NCBI GenBank assembly: GCA_016709335.1
Contig: JADJNC010000006.1
Coordinates: forward strand, 124,001-188,000
Length of the DNA: 64,000 bases
Direction of reading: 5' to 3'
Source of the DNA: Candidatus Propionivibrio dominans
GTDB taxonomy: Bacteria; Pseudomonadota; Gammaproteobacteria; Burkholderiales; Rhodocyclaceae
In this document: piece by piece, positions 58,901 through 64,000 of the stretch
Position numbering within the stretch: position 1 is the first letter of the stretch
How the letters are laid out: each line of letters opens with the position of its first letter
Program-made: the position numbers and the translations under genes
Notes under the pieces: generated by a model
Told to the model about the DNA's origin: nothing
Database searches by the model: none
Seen by the model: only the letters and a program-made list of their open reading frames with translations

Positions 58901-61900
58901 CGGCCAGCGCCGCCGGATTCTCGCTGGCCAGATGGACCGCCAGCGCACTGGCGATAGCCGGGGCAATCCACATCGAGCGATAGGAGGTGGCAAGTTCACT
59001 GACTTCGCTGTGGCCATGCGCAGCCGATTTGCGCGCCGCTTCACGCTCGGTCTCGCTCGACGGATTCCATTCGAGCAGCCGGCGCTGTGCCACCCTCATT
59101 CGCCAGGCCGTGCGTGCGATGGCGTCCAGACTGTAATAGGCCTCGTACGGCAGGCAGGCGAGTTCGAACGCCACTTGCTGGCCGTGCCGTAAGGCTGAGC
59201 GTGCCACAGCGGCGAGGTGTTGCTGCAAGAGCACCTCGTCCGGTTTGCGCAACAGATCGAGAATCAGGGCGAACAGGCCGGGAATCACCAGGATGCCCAA
59301 GACCGACACGGTCCACCCCGCGGCCGACGACTGCAGCGTCCATCCGAGCAGCAGCAACAGAGTCAGCGCTGCAGGAGCCAGACTACGCCGCAGATTGTCG
59401 ATCAGCTTCCATTGCGAGAGGAGCGAGAGCGGGTTGATTTGCCGGGTATTGACAACATTCCTGCTCGGCATTGGGTCATTCGCTGCCTCGCCTTGCCCTG
59501 CCCTGTTGCCGGCATCTCGAGCACGAGAGCGGCCAGGAACCTGCCGCAGCAGCCACCCAGCCAACTGCCAATCGCCGCGAATCCAGCGGTAACGGCGGTT
59601 CACATCGGCGCTGTAGCGCGCCGGATAGTCCTCGAACAACTGAACATCGCTGAGCAGCCCGGCGCGCACGTAACAGCCTTCGAGCAGATCGTGGCTGAGG
59701 ATCAGATTCTCGGGGAAACGATTGCCCAGGGCCTGCTCGAAAGCATCGACGTCATAGATTCCCTTGCCGATGAACGAGCCTTCGCCGAACACGTCCTGAT
59801 AGACATCCGATACGGCGCGGGTATACGGATCGATACCCGGTTCCCCGCCGTAAAGTCGCGCATAGCGCGAGTTTCGGGTCCCCGGCAGACTGATCGCCAC
59901 CCGCGGTTGCATGATGCCGTAACCGGCAACGACACGCTGCTTCGCCTCGTCGTAACAGGGCCGATTCAGCGGGTGCGCCATGGCACCGACAAACAGCCGC
60001 GCCGCATCGCGCGGCAACTGCGTATCCGTGTCGAGGGTGATGACGTACTTTACGCCGCAGAGTACGGCAGTATTGCCGGCGAGATGCGAAAAAGAACTAC
60101 TGCGGGATTCACTGCGGGAATCTCTGCTTACCTCGGCGCAGAGCGCACCGACGGCACCGCGTTGACTTTCACAACCGGCTGATCGCAACAGCGCGTTCAA
60201 ATCGGCCAGCTTGCCGCGCTTGCGCTCATATCCCATCCAGATTCCTTCCTGCGGGTTCCATCGCCGCGGGCGGTGGAAGAGGAAGAAGATATCGTCGCCG
60301 GTCTGGTTTGCAGCGCTGACATACTTTGCGTTCAGCTCGTCGATTCTCTCCTGAGCCAGTTGCACGAGCGGCTCGTCTGCCGGGAGCGATTCCTGATCGG
60401 CATCGGCAAAATCGGTCAATAGGCCAAAGTGCAGACAATCGTCGCGATTGGCCAGAAACCTGACTTCCAGCACCTCGATCAGATGCTCGATGTTCTGCAC
60501 ACTGGTCAGCATGGTCGGCACCACGACCAGCGTGCGCGATTGCGCCGGTATGCCTTTCGAGAAGTCCATTCTGGGCAGCGCATGCGGTTTCACCAGCAGG
60601 GTGGCCAGCCAGTTCACCAGAGCTACGGCCAACTGACTGGCGGCCAGCAGCGAGAAAGTGCCGAACAAGAGCAGCAATAAACCTGACAGCCCGACATTCA
60701 CCCCAACTGACAGCCCGGCGAAGTGCAACCCGGGTTCAGTCTGGGCCAGCAGCGCCCTGGTGAGGAGCGCCGTGATCAGCAGGATGGGGCCCAGATAGAG
60801 GAGCAATGGAAAGCGGGCCGCTGTTCTGCGCAAAATCTCCAAGCCGGAAAAGCGAACGTCGGCTGCCCGCTCGAGTTCCGGCAAGCCCAGGTCAATCAGG
60901 TAGAACCCGATATGCCGCGCACGTTCACCGATTCCGTTACCGGCATTGACCGTAGTGCCTGTGCGCGCCAGATCGACGGCCTTGCGCGCCACTTCATCCT
61001 CAGTGAGTCGGCCTTTTTTGGCGATCTCTTCTATGGCGTGACGATAGCGATCACGGGTGGCAAAATCCATCCGGCCATAAACGCCGCCGGGATCCTCAAG
61101 CAGTGCCTGTTCGACGACACTCAGGGTTTCGACGAACTCGCGCCAGTCCACCGCTCCGATAACCCGGAGGCTGCCGATGCTGTTGCTGATCGAGACCTGA
61201 TCGGCAGCCTGCTGCTGGTTTTCCAGTTGTACCAGTTGCTCGATGGTCAGACCCGATTCGGAGAGATGCTGCTCGATCCAGGTCAAGGGCAAGGCCAGGG
61301 CGGGTCCTCGACCCTGCAAGCGGCGCGCGAGTTCGGCGACGAAGGCGCTGGTCATTGGCGGGTTTGAGCGCGCCATGTCGGCGATCACCAGAATCAGGCT
61401 TTTGGGGTCTTTCTCGGCAGTCTCCGTCATCGTGTCCGCCCAGGCGTTGGCCAGGTTTAGTTCGACCCGGCCAACAGCGATGCCCACGGCGACGCGACGG
61501 AGATTCTCGATGACCGCCAGCCGCAGCATGATCGGCGTCGCCCACAACTCGCCCAGCTTGAGCGCGGTGACCGTCTGGTAAGCCGCGACAAAGCGGCTCA
61601 GGACTTCGGTGTCCACACGGCCATCGCCGTGCGAAATTATTTCAAGAGCAATGTCATAGACGCGAGGGCACCCGGCGGACGGCCCCGATGCTCCGGAGGG
61701 TAAATTTTCGAGGCGTGGCAGATCCCGGCTGTAGCCTTTGGGCAAGTGTCGCTTGGCGGTGCGGATCTGCTCTTCGATGAGATAGAAGTTGTCGAGCAGC
61801 CACTCCCCGGCCGGTGAAATACGGTGATTTTCGCTGATCGCTGCCGCCAACAGATTGCAGACGCTGACCAGGGTGCTTTCATTCGCTGCCAGCCGAACCA

Positions 61901-62171
61901 GCAACTGATCCGGCGCGCGTCCTGGTGCCAGTCGGTGCGAAGCAGCAAGCGCCTTGCCATGCTGCTCCATTTGATCGGCAGTGAACAACTCCGAACGCAA
62001 TGGAGGCAATGCAGGTTCTTCATCAGTGTGAATGCGCGGCAAACCGCTGCCGCCAATCCGCGTTTTGAACTGACGCAGATATTCGGCGAGCTTCACGGCA
62101 GCATTCAATTGAAGGTCACCTTTCCGGATGCAATGGTATAAACCGAAGAAACGCTGAACAGTCCACGGCAA
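52974..62171 (-). CDS. ndvB: Cyclic beta-1,2-glucan synthase (NdvB/ChvB-like)
   Basis: This very large protein (3065 residues) has the expected order. An N-terminal region opens LRSELFTADQMEQHGKALAA. Membrane segments lie near 445-525, 925-975 and 1064-1110. A GT84 glycosyltransferase has TLDTDTQLPRDA near 714, FGEGSFIGKGIYDVDAF near 794 and RYRWIRGDWQ near 865. A glycoamylase-like domain covers about 1175-1720. Two GH94/GT36-type domains include GSGDWNDGMN near 2741. It polymerises UDP-glucose to beta-1,2-glucan and cyclises it. The frame is complete. The start is uncertain; MPWTVQRFFG at 62171 is the furthest upstream. Confidence 0.9.
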   Translation of the reverse strand: MPWTVQRFFGLYHCIRKGDLQLNAAVKLAEYLRQFKTRIGGSGLPRIHTDEEPALPPLRSELFTADQMEQHGKALAASHRLAPGRAPDQLLVRLAANESTLVSVCNLLAAAISENHRISPAGEWLLDNFYLIEEQIRTAKRHLPKGYSRDLPRLENLPSGASGPSAGCPRVYDIALEIISHGDGRVDTEVLSRFVAAYQTVTALKLGELWATPIMLRLAVIENLRRVAVGIAVGRVELNLANAWADTMTETAEKDPKSLILVIADMARSNPPMTSAFVAELARRLQGRGPALALPLTWIEQHLSESGLTIEQLVQLENQQQAADQVSISNSIGSLRVIGAVDWREFVETLSVVEQALLEDPGGVYGRMDFATRDRYRHAIEEIAKKGRLTEDEVARKAVDLARTGTTVNAGNGIGERARHIGFYLIDLGLPELERAADVRFSGLEILRRTAARFPLLLYLGPILLITALLTRALLAQTEPGLHFAGLSVGVNVGLSGLLLLLFGTFSLLAASQLAVALVNWLATLLVKPHALPRMDFSKGIPAQSRTLVVVPTMLTSVQNIEHLIEVLEVRFLANRDDCLHFGLLTDFADADQESLPADEPLVQLAQERIDELNAKYVSAANQTGDDIFFLFHRPRRWNPQEGIWMGYERKRGKLADLNALLRSAGCESQRGAVGALCAEVSRDSRSESRSSSFSHLAGNTAVLCGVKYVITLDTDTQLPRDAARLFVGAMAHPLNRPCYDEAKQRVVAGYGIMQPRVAISLPGTRNSRYARLYGGEPGIDPYTRAVSDVYQDVFGEGSFIGKGIYDVDAFEQALGNRFPENLILSHDLLEGCYVRAGLLSDVQLFEDYPARYSADVNRRYRWIRGDWQLAGWLLRQVPGRSRARDAGNRAGQGEAANDPMPSRNVVNTRQINPLSLLSQWKLIDNLRRSLAPAALTLLLLLGWTLQSSAAGWTVSVLGILVIPGLFALILDLLRKPDEVLLQQHLAAVARSALRHGQQVAFELACLPYEAYYSLDAIARTAWRMRVAQRRLLEWNPSSETEREAARKSAAHGHSEVSELATSYRSMWIAPAIASALAVHLASENPAALAVAAPILLLWLAAPFIAWWISRPLTRRKASLSAEQTFFLRMLARRIWEFFHSFVGPEDHWLPPDNIQEYRSAAVAHRTSPTNIGLALLANLSAYDFGFIPAGQLARRTANTLHTMDSLERYRGHFYNWYDTRTLEPLAPMYISTVDSGNLAGHLLTLRAGLLAVADDRIIDARLFNGLNDTFRILEDVLEDEADRVVAGLLVAFRHALDSVSATPPDTLAAMHASLDRLESGAAGLLAPFVGTVDVIDDYAPENEEKRQEARKWAQALERQCRESLDELTFLAPWLLLTTAPGGLAACFTRIDEFASITSIPSLRELARLDAGLCQKIGRRLDTATPPGENALTSGQRVWLADLQRAIQAASERARARMTAIDRLIVQTGEFAHMEYDFLFDKSRHLLSIGYNVGEHRMDAGFYDLLASEVRLGCFVAIAQGQLPQESWFALGRLLTGTGGDPVLLSWSGSMFEYLMPLLVMPSYDNTLLDQTCKAAVARQIEYGKQRGVPWGMSESGYNTVDVHLNYQYRAFGVPGLGLKRGLAEDLVVAPYASVLALMVAPEAACLNLERLAGKGFMGRFGFFEAIDYTPARQRRGQTCAVVRSYMAHHQGMSLLALAYLLLDRPMQRRFASDRLFQAVLLLLQERIPKVTALFSHTARLSGVRSTPLASELPIRLFSSPDTAVPEVQLLSNGRYHVMVTNAGGGYSRWKDLAVTRWREDGTCDNWGSFCYIRELTRGAGGTGDPFWSAAHQPTLRRAKKYEAIFSEGHAEFRRRDPVDASASVGLVGGGYFETHTEIVVSPEDDIELRRVRITNRSRQRREIEVTSYAEVVIAAPASDTLHPAFSNLFVQTEIMRERRAILCTRRPRSRDEQAPWMLHLMAVHGAVIGQVSYETDRARFIGRGRSAADPLAMSTSAALSGAEGSVLDPIVAIRHSLTLDAGQSVTVDTVTGMAETRDQAVSLIDKYQDRHLADRVLDLAWTHSQVVLRQLNASEIDAQLHARLASSVIYANAGLRADAAVQIMNRRGQSGLWGYAISGDLPIVLLQIGDAANIGLVRQLVQAHAYWRMKGLAVDLVIWNEDHAGYRQQLQEQIVGLITSGIEASVIDRPGGIFVRQAEQISGEDRILFQSVARALITDSRGSLEEQLDDRHLAAVLPPQLKPIRAHRPESAHADAAPGRDLILFNGLGGFAADGREYVIVLPPGQVTPAPWVNVLANPHFGSIVSENGVAYTWSENAHEFRLTPWHNDPVSDASGEALYLRDEQSGHFWSPTPLPVRAETTYVVRHGFGYSVFETRSGGIRSELWVYVALDAAVKFSVLKVRNESGRPRRLSATGYVEWVLGDVRAKSAMHVHTEIAADSGVLYARNPYSTEFSDRLAFFDVDDPARTLTGDRAEFIGRNGSLQNPAAMKRTRLSGKVGAGLDPCAALQVNFELSDGQEREIVFRLGVGRTADEAGKLVQRSRGAVAARGALEAVRQHWKRTLGAVQVETPDPALDVLANGWLMYQTLACRIWARSGYYQSGGAFGFRDQLQDVMALIHAEPGLLREHLLLCASRQYQEGDVQHWWHPPSGRGVRTHCSDDYLWLPLAVSRYVLGSGDSGVLDEPVLFLEGRPVNPEDDSYYDLPGRSNEVASLYEHCVRAIGNGLHFGAHGLPLIGSGDWNDGMNLVGIGGKGESVWLAFFLCQVLRQFAPLAAAHGDPAFAELCTEEGARLRRSIEQHGWDGQWYRRAYFDDGTPLGSAGNAECRIDSISQSWSVLSGAGDGQRSRLAMQAVDQHLVRRDDALVQLLDPPFDTANLDPGYIRGYVPGVRENGGQYTHAAIWTAMAFAALGERERAWEVLTLINPVNHALTAQAVAIYKVEPYVVTADVYALTPHTGRGGWSWYTGSAGWMYRLILESLLGLRLEGSALHFAPCLPADWTSFKINYRYRETMYSITVEQTQTDDDDMSGVTSVWVDGVEQSDKAIPLVDDQQEHRVEVAVNA

Positions 62172-62186
62172 AGGGTCAGTGCCCGA

Positions 62187-62220
62187 TTTTCTGGATTCCG
62201 GCGTTCGCCGGAATGACGTT
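62187..62220. repeat. REP-like dispersed repeat (copy 6)
   Basis: TTCTGGATTCCGGCGTTCGC then CGGAATGACG forms a short hairpin of the GTCATTCCGG family. It is the only content seen in the 149-bp gap 62172-62320 before the BON gene stop. Confidence 0.7.
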
Positions 62221-62320
62221 TAGACACTTGTTCAGCGGCTCCCCAAGAGCGAAGAGCACGCGAGTCTTTGCCGCACGTGCAACCCGGCAATGGCTCGCGG
62301 TATTGCTTCACATGCTTCGC

Positions 62321-62635
62321 TTACTTCATGCGCATGTCGTTCCTGACGGATTTCACGCCACTGATACTGCGTGCCACTTCAACCGCTTTGTTCGCTGCGG
62401 CCTGCGAGCTGACGAAGCCACTCAGTTGAACGACGCCCTTGAAGGTCTCGACGTTGATTTCGGCGGATTTCAGTGTCGGCTCATTCATTACGGCGGCCTT
62501 CACCTTGGTGGTAATAACGGTATCGTCGACGTACTCGCCGGTACCCTCCTGCTTCGTCGTGGACGCGCAACCGACGGCGGTTATCAGCATAACGGCCATA
62601 AAAAATGCAGACAGATATTTGCCAAGCTGTTTCAT
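62321..62635 (-). CDS. BON-domain lipoprotein
   Basis: ATG 62635 with GGAG nine bases upstream gives 104 residues. The lipobox is ITAVGC with Cys23. The BON domain follows ([54 protein letters not shown]). BON lipoproteins bind phospholipid and are induced by envelope stress (OsmY/DolP-like). The frame is open upstream into the EAL gene, but the signal peptide and ribosome site fix this start. Palindrome F lies 92 bp upstream. Confidence 0.9.
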   Translation of the reverse strand: MKQLGKYLSAFFMAVMLITAVGCASTTKQEGTGEYVDDTVITTKVKAAVMNEPTLKSAEINVETFKGVVQLSGFVSSQAAANKAVEVARSISGVKSVRNDMRMK

Positions 62636-62726
62636 GATTGATTCTCCAGAGTGGGTTGAGATAAGGCTTCTTTCACACGCAAGGTGTAGAAACCTGGAGT
62701 CAGGATAGCCAGGAAGGCATTTGCCG

Positions 62727-62746
62727 TCGGTACGCTGGCGCACATA
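62727..62746 (-). promoter_or_regulatory. Crp-type palindrome, site F (upstream of BON lipoprotein)
   Basis: Plus strand TCGGTACGCTGGCGCACATA. On the minus strand TATCCT (62707-62702) follows after 19 bp as a -10, placing the centre close to -41.5 for a start near 62695. Confidence 0.7.
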
Positions 62747-62784
62747 GCGCCACGCGGCGGTGCTCACACGACTTAAGGAAACAA

Positions 62785-64000
62785 GAAACGAGAGTCCTTG
62801 TCCCTCGGCGCATTGCCGCGTCTGCAGGAAAGCCAGTTGCTCCTGCGTTTCAACACCCTCGGCAATGACCCGCTGCTGAAGATTTTTCCCCATCCCGATC
62901 ACCGCGCCGACGATGGTCGCGCCGTCGGCATTGATGGCGATGTCGCGCACGAAGGACTGGTCGATCTTCAGCGTGTCGATCGGGAAGCGCTTGAGATAGC
63001 TCAGGCTCGAATAACCCGTACCGAAGTCATCGATGGCCAGCTTCACCCCCCATTGCCTTGAGTGCTTCAAGCACCGACGCCGAGGCCTGGGTGTCGTGCA
63101 TGATGATGCTTTCGGTCAATTCCAGTTCGAGATACGAGGGCGGCAACCCGGTCTCCTTGAGAATCAGGGCAACGCCTTCCACGAAGTTGCTGTGCCTGAA
63201 CTCGACGGCGGAAACATTGACCGACACAGGCACGGCGCGCAGGCCCGCAGCCAGCCAGGCCTGGACTTGCCGGCAGGCTTCGCGCAATACCCAGCGACCG
63301 ATCGGCACGATCAGGCCGCACTCTTCCGCGACCGGCACGAACTGCCCGGGGAGGATGAGTCCAAGTTCCGGATCCTGCCAGAGAATCAGGGCTTCGCATC
63401 CGGTTATCGCGCCTGAAACAAGGTCGATCTGCGGCTGGTAGTGCAACAGAAACTCGTCCTGCCTGAGGGCACGGCGCAGGCTGTTTTCGATAAATAGCCG
63501 ACGTACCGCGCGAGTGTTCATTTCAGCCCTGAAGAACTGGTAGTTGTTGCGACCGATGGTCTTGGCGTGATACATCGCGGTGTCCGCGTTCTGCATCATG
63601 GTGTCGGTGTTCTGGATTGTGCTAAGGGCACTGACGCCGTCATCCGGAAAGACGCTGATGCCGATGCTCAGGGTGACATGGAGTTCGTGTCCGCCGACCA
63701 AGTGAGGCCTGGCGAACGCGTCAATCAAGGTTTCGGCAACGTGGGCCGCATCCTGTGTCTGCTCGATTTCGGCCAGCAGGATCACGAACTCGTCGCCGCC
63801 CTGTCGGCTGACCGTGTCCGTCGCGCGTACTTTCGCCAACAGGCGCTCGGCAACCGACTGCAGCAGCAGGTCGCCGATCGCATGCCCAAGCGAGTCGTTG
63901 ATATTCTTGAAATGATCCAGATCCAGGAATAGCAGAGCGACCTGCTTGCGGTGGCGCCGGGCCAGCCCGATGGCCTGGGTCAGGCGTTCGGTCAGCAGCA
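62785..64000 (-). pseudogene. GGDEF-EAL cyclic-di-GMP protein, N-terminus outside window, frameshifted
   Basis: Reading from 64000, the GGDEF domain shows FLDLDHFKNINDSLGHAIGD and RQGGDEFVILL, an active-type GGDEF site. The EAL domain begins near FIENSLRRALRQDEFLLHYQ; its EAL position reads CEALILW. At a run of six G (about 63045-63050) the frame breaks; five G restores [20 protein letters not shown]. The EAL domain then runs to AEGQG near 62790, where the usual last ~25 residues are missing and the frame reads on into the BON gene. It would make or degrade c-di-GMP. The first shift is probably a sequencing error; the end is unclear. Confidence 0.8.

Noticed and set aside
62321..63070. A single EAL-BON fusion protein
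   Set aside because: A lipoprotein signal peptide and a good ribosome site lie in the middle, so two genes are the better reading.

Overview
The window reads as chromosomal DNA of a GC-rich Gram-negative betaproteobacterium, probably of the Rhodocyclales/Accumulibacter-Dechloromonas type. This is inferred from gene content and order (liv-type ABC transporter with acyl-CoA ligases, liu operon with a MerR LiuR, Mla-like operon, LTXXQ protein, cyclic glucan synthase) and not from any marker gene. There are no rRNA genes, tRNA genes, CRISPR arrays, prophages or complete insertion sequences. Three families of dispersed inverted repeats occupy many of the gaps.

Layout. 1-593: 3' end of an enoyl-CoA hydratase. 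711-1457: small HTH protein (-). 1930-10362 (-): a catabolic uptake operon made of a long-chain acyl-CoA ligase, livG, livH, livM, livJ, livF and a PaaK-like ligase, with a divergent Crp/Fnr regulator (10601-11275) over a palindromic operator. 11609-15294 (-): RraA-like aldolase, crotonase, hotdog thioesterase and metallo-beta-lactamase-fold hydrolase. 15590-26188 (+): leucine/isovalerate (liu) operon with liuR, thioesterase, liuA, a second acyl-CoA dehydrogenase, an HCCA-isomerase-like protein, liuB, liuD and liuE, then a DUF1289 protein and another MBL hydrolase. An AbrB-Doc toxin-antitoxin pair sits between liuD and liuE. 26444-34545: mixed accessory genes (methyltransferase, SDR, DHFR-like reductase, lipoproteins, LTXXQ/Spy-like protein, SOUL protein, RHH-PIN toxin-antitoxin, SRAP/YedK). 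34546-36021: a flavodoxin-fold quinone reductase and an SDR-like protein with both halohydrin dehalogenase signatures. 36194-39828: Mla-type lipid transport operon. 41064-47443: envelope and stress genes (cardiolipin-synthase-like lipoprotein, collagen-like lipoprotein, coiled-coil stress protein, AsmA) and a second Crp/Fnr regulator. 47465-51562: REC-PAS protein and a CHASE3-PAS hybrid histidine kinase. 52206-62171: cytochrome b561 and a 3065-residue cyclic beta-glucan synthase. 62321-64000: BON-domain lipoprotein and the 3' part of a GGDEF-EAL protein.

The most interesting signal is a 20-bp palindrome, consensus TCTGTGCGCTGGCGCACAGA, found six times between 36.1 and 62.8 kb and only in intergenic DNA. 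It has the TGTGC-N6-GCACA geometry of a Crp/Fnr operator. In most cases it lies about 17-19 bp upstream of a plausible -10, which is the class II activator position. Its apparent targets are envelope and stress genes, a candidate small RNA and the kinase operon that ends with the second Crp/Fnr gene (46715-47443). I propose a hybrid kinase / REC-PAS / Crp-type regulatory module with a local envelope-stress regulon; this is inference and I know of no description of it.

Quality warning: at least six genes are split by single- or two-base indels, mostly in homopolymers (PaaK-like ligase, livJ, livM, acyl-CoA ligase, hybrid kinase, GGDEF-EAL). Together with a run-rich G/C tract near 52.13 kb this looks more like assembly error than gene decay, so these genes are listed as broken but probably functional in the organism.
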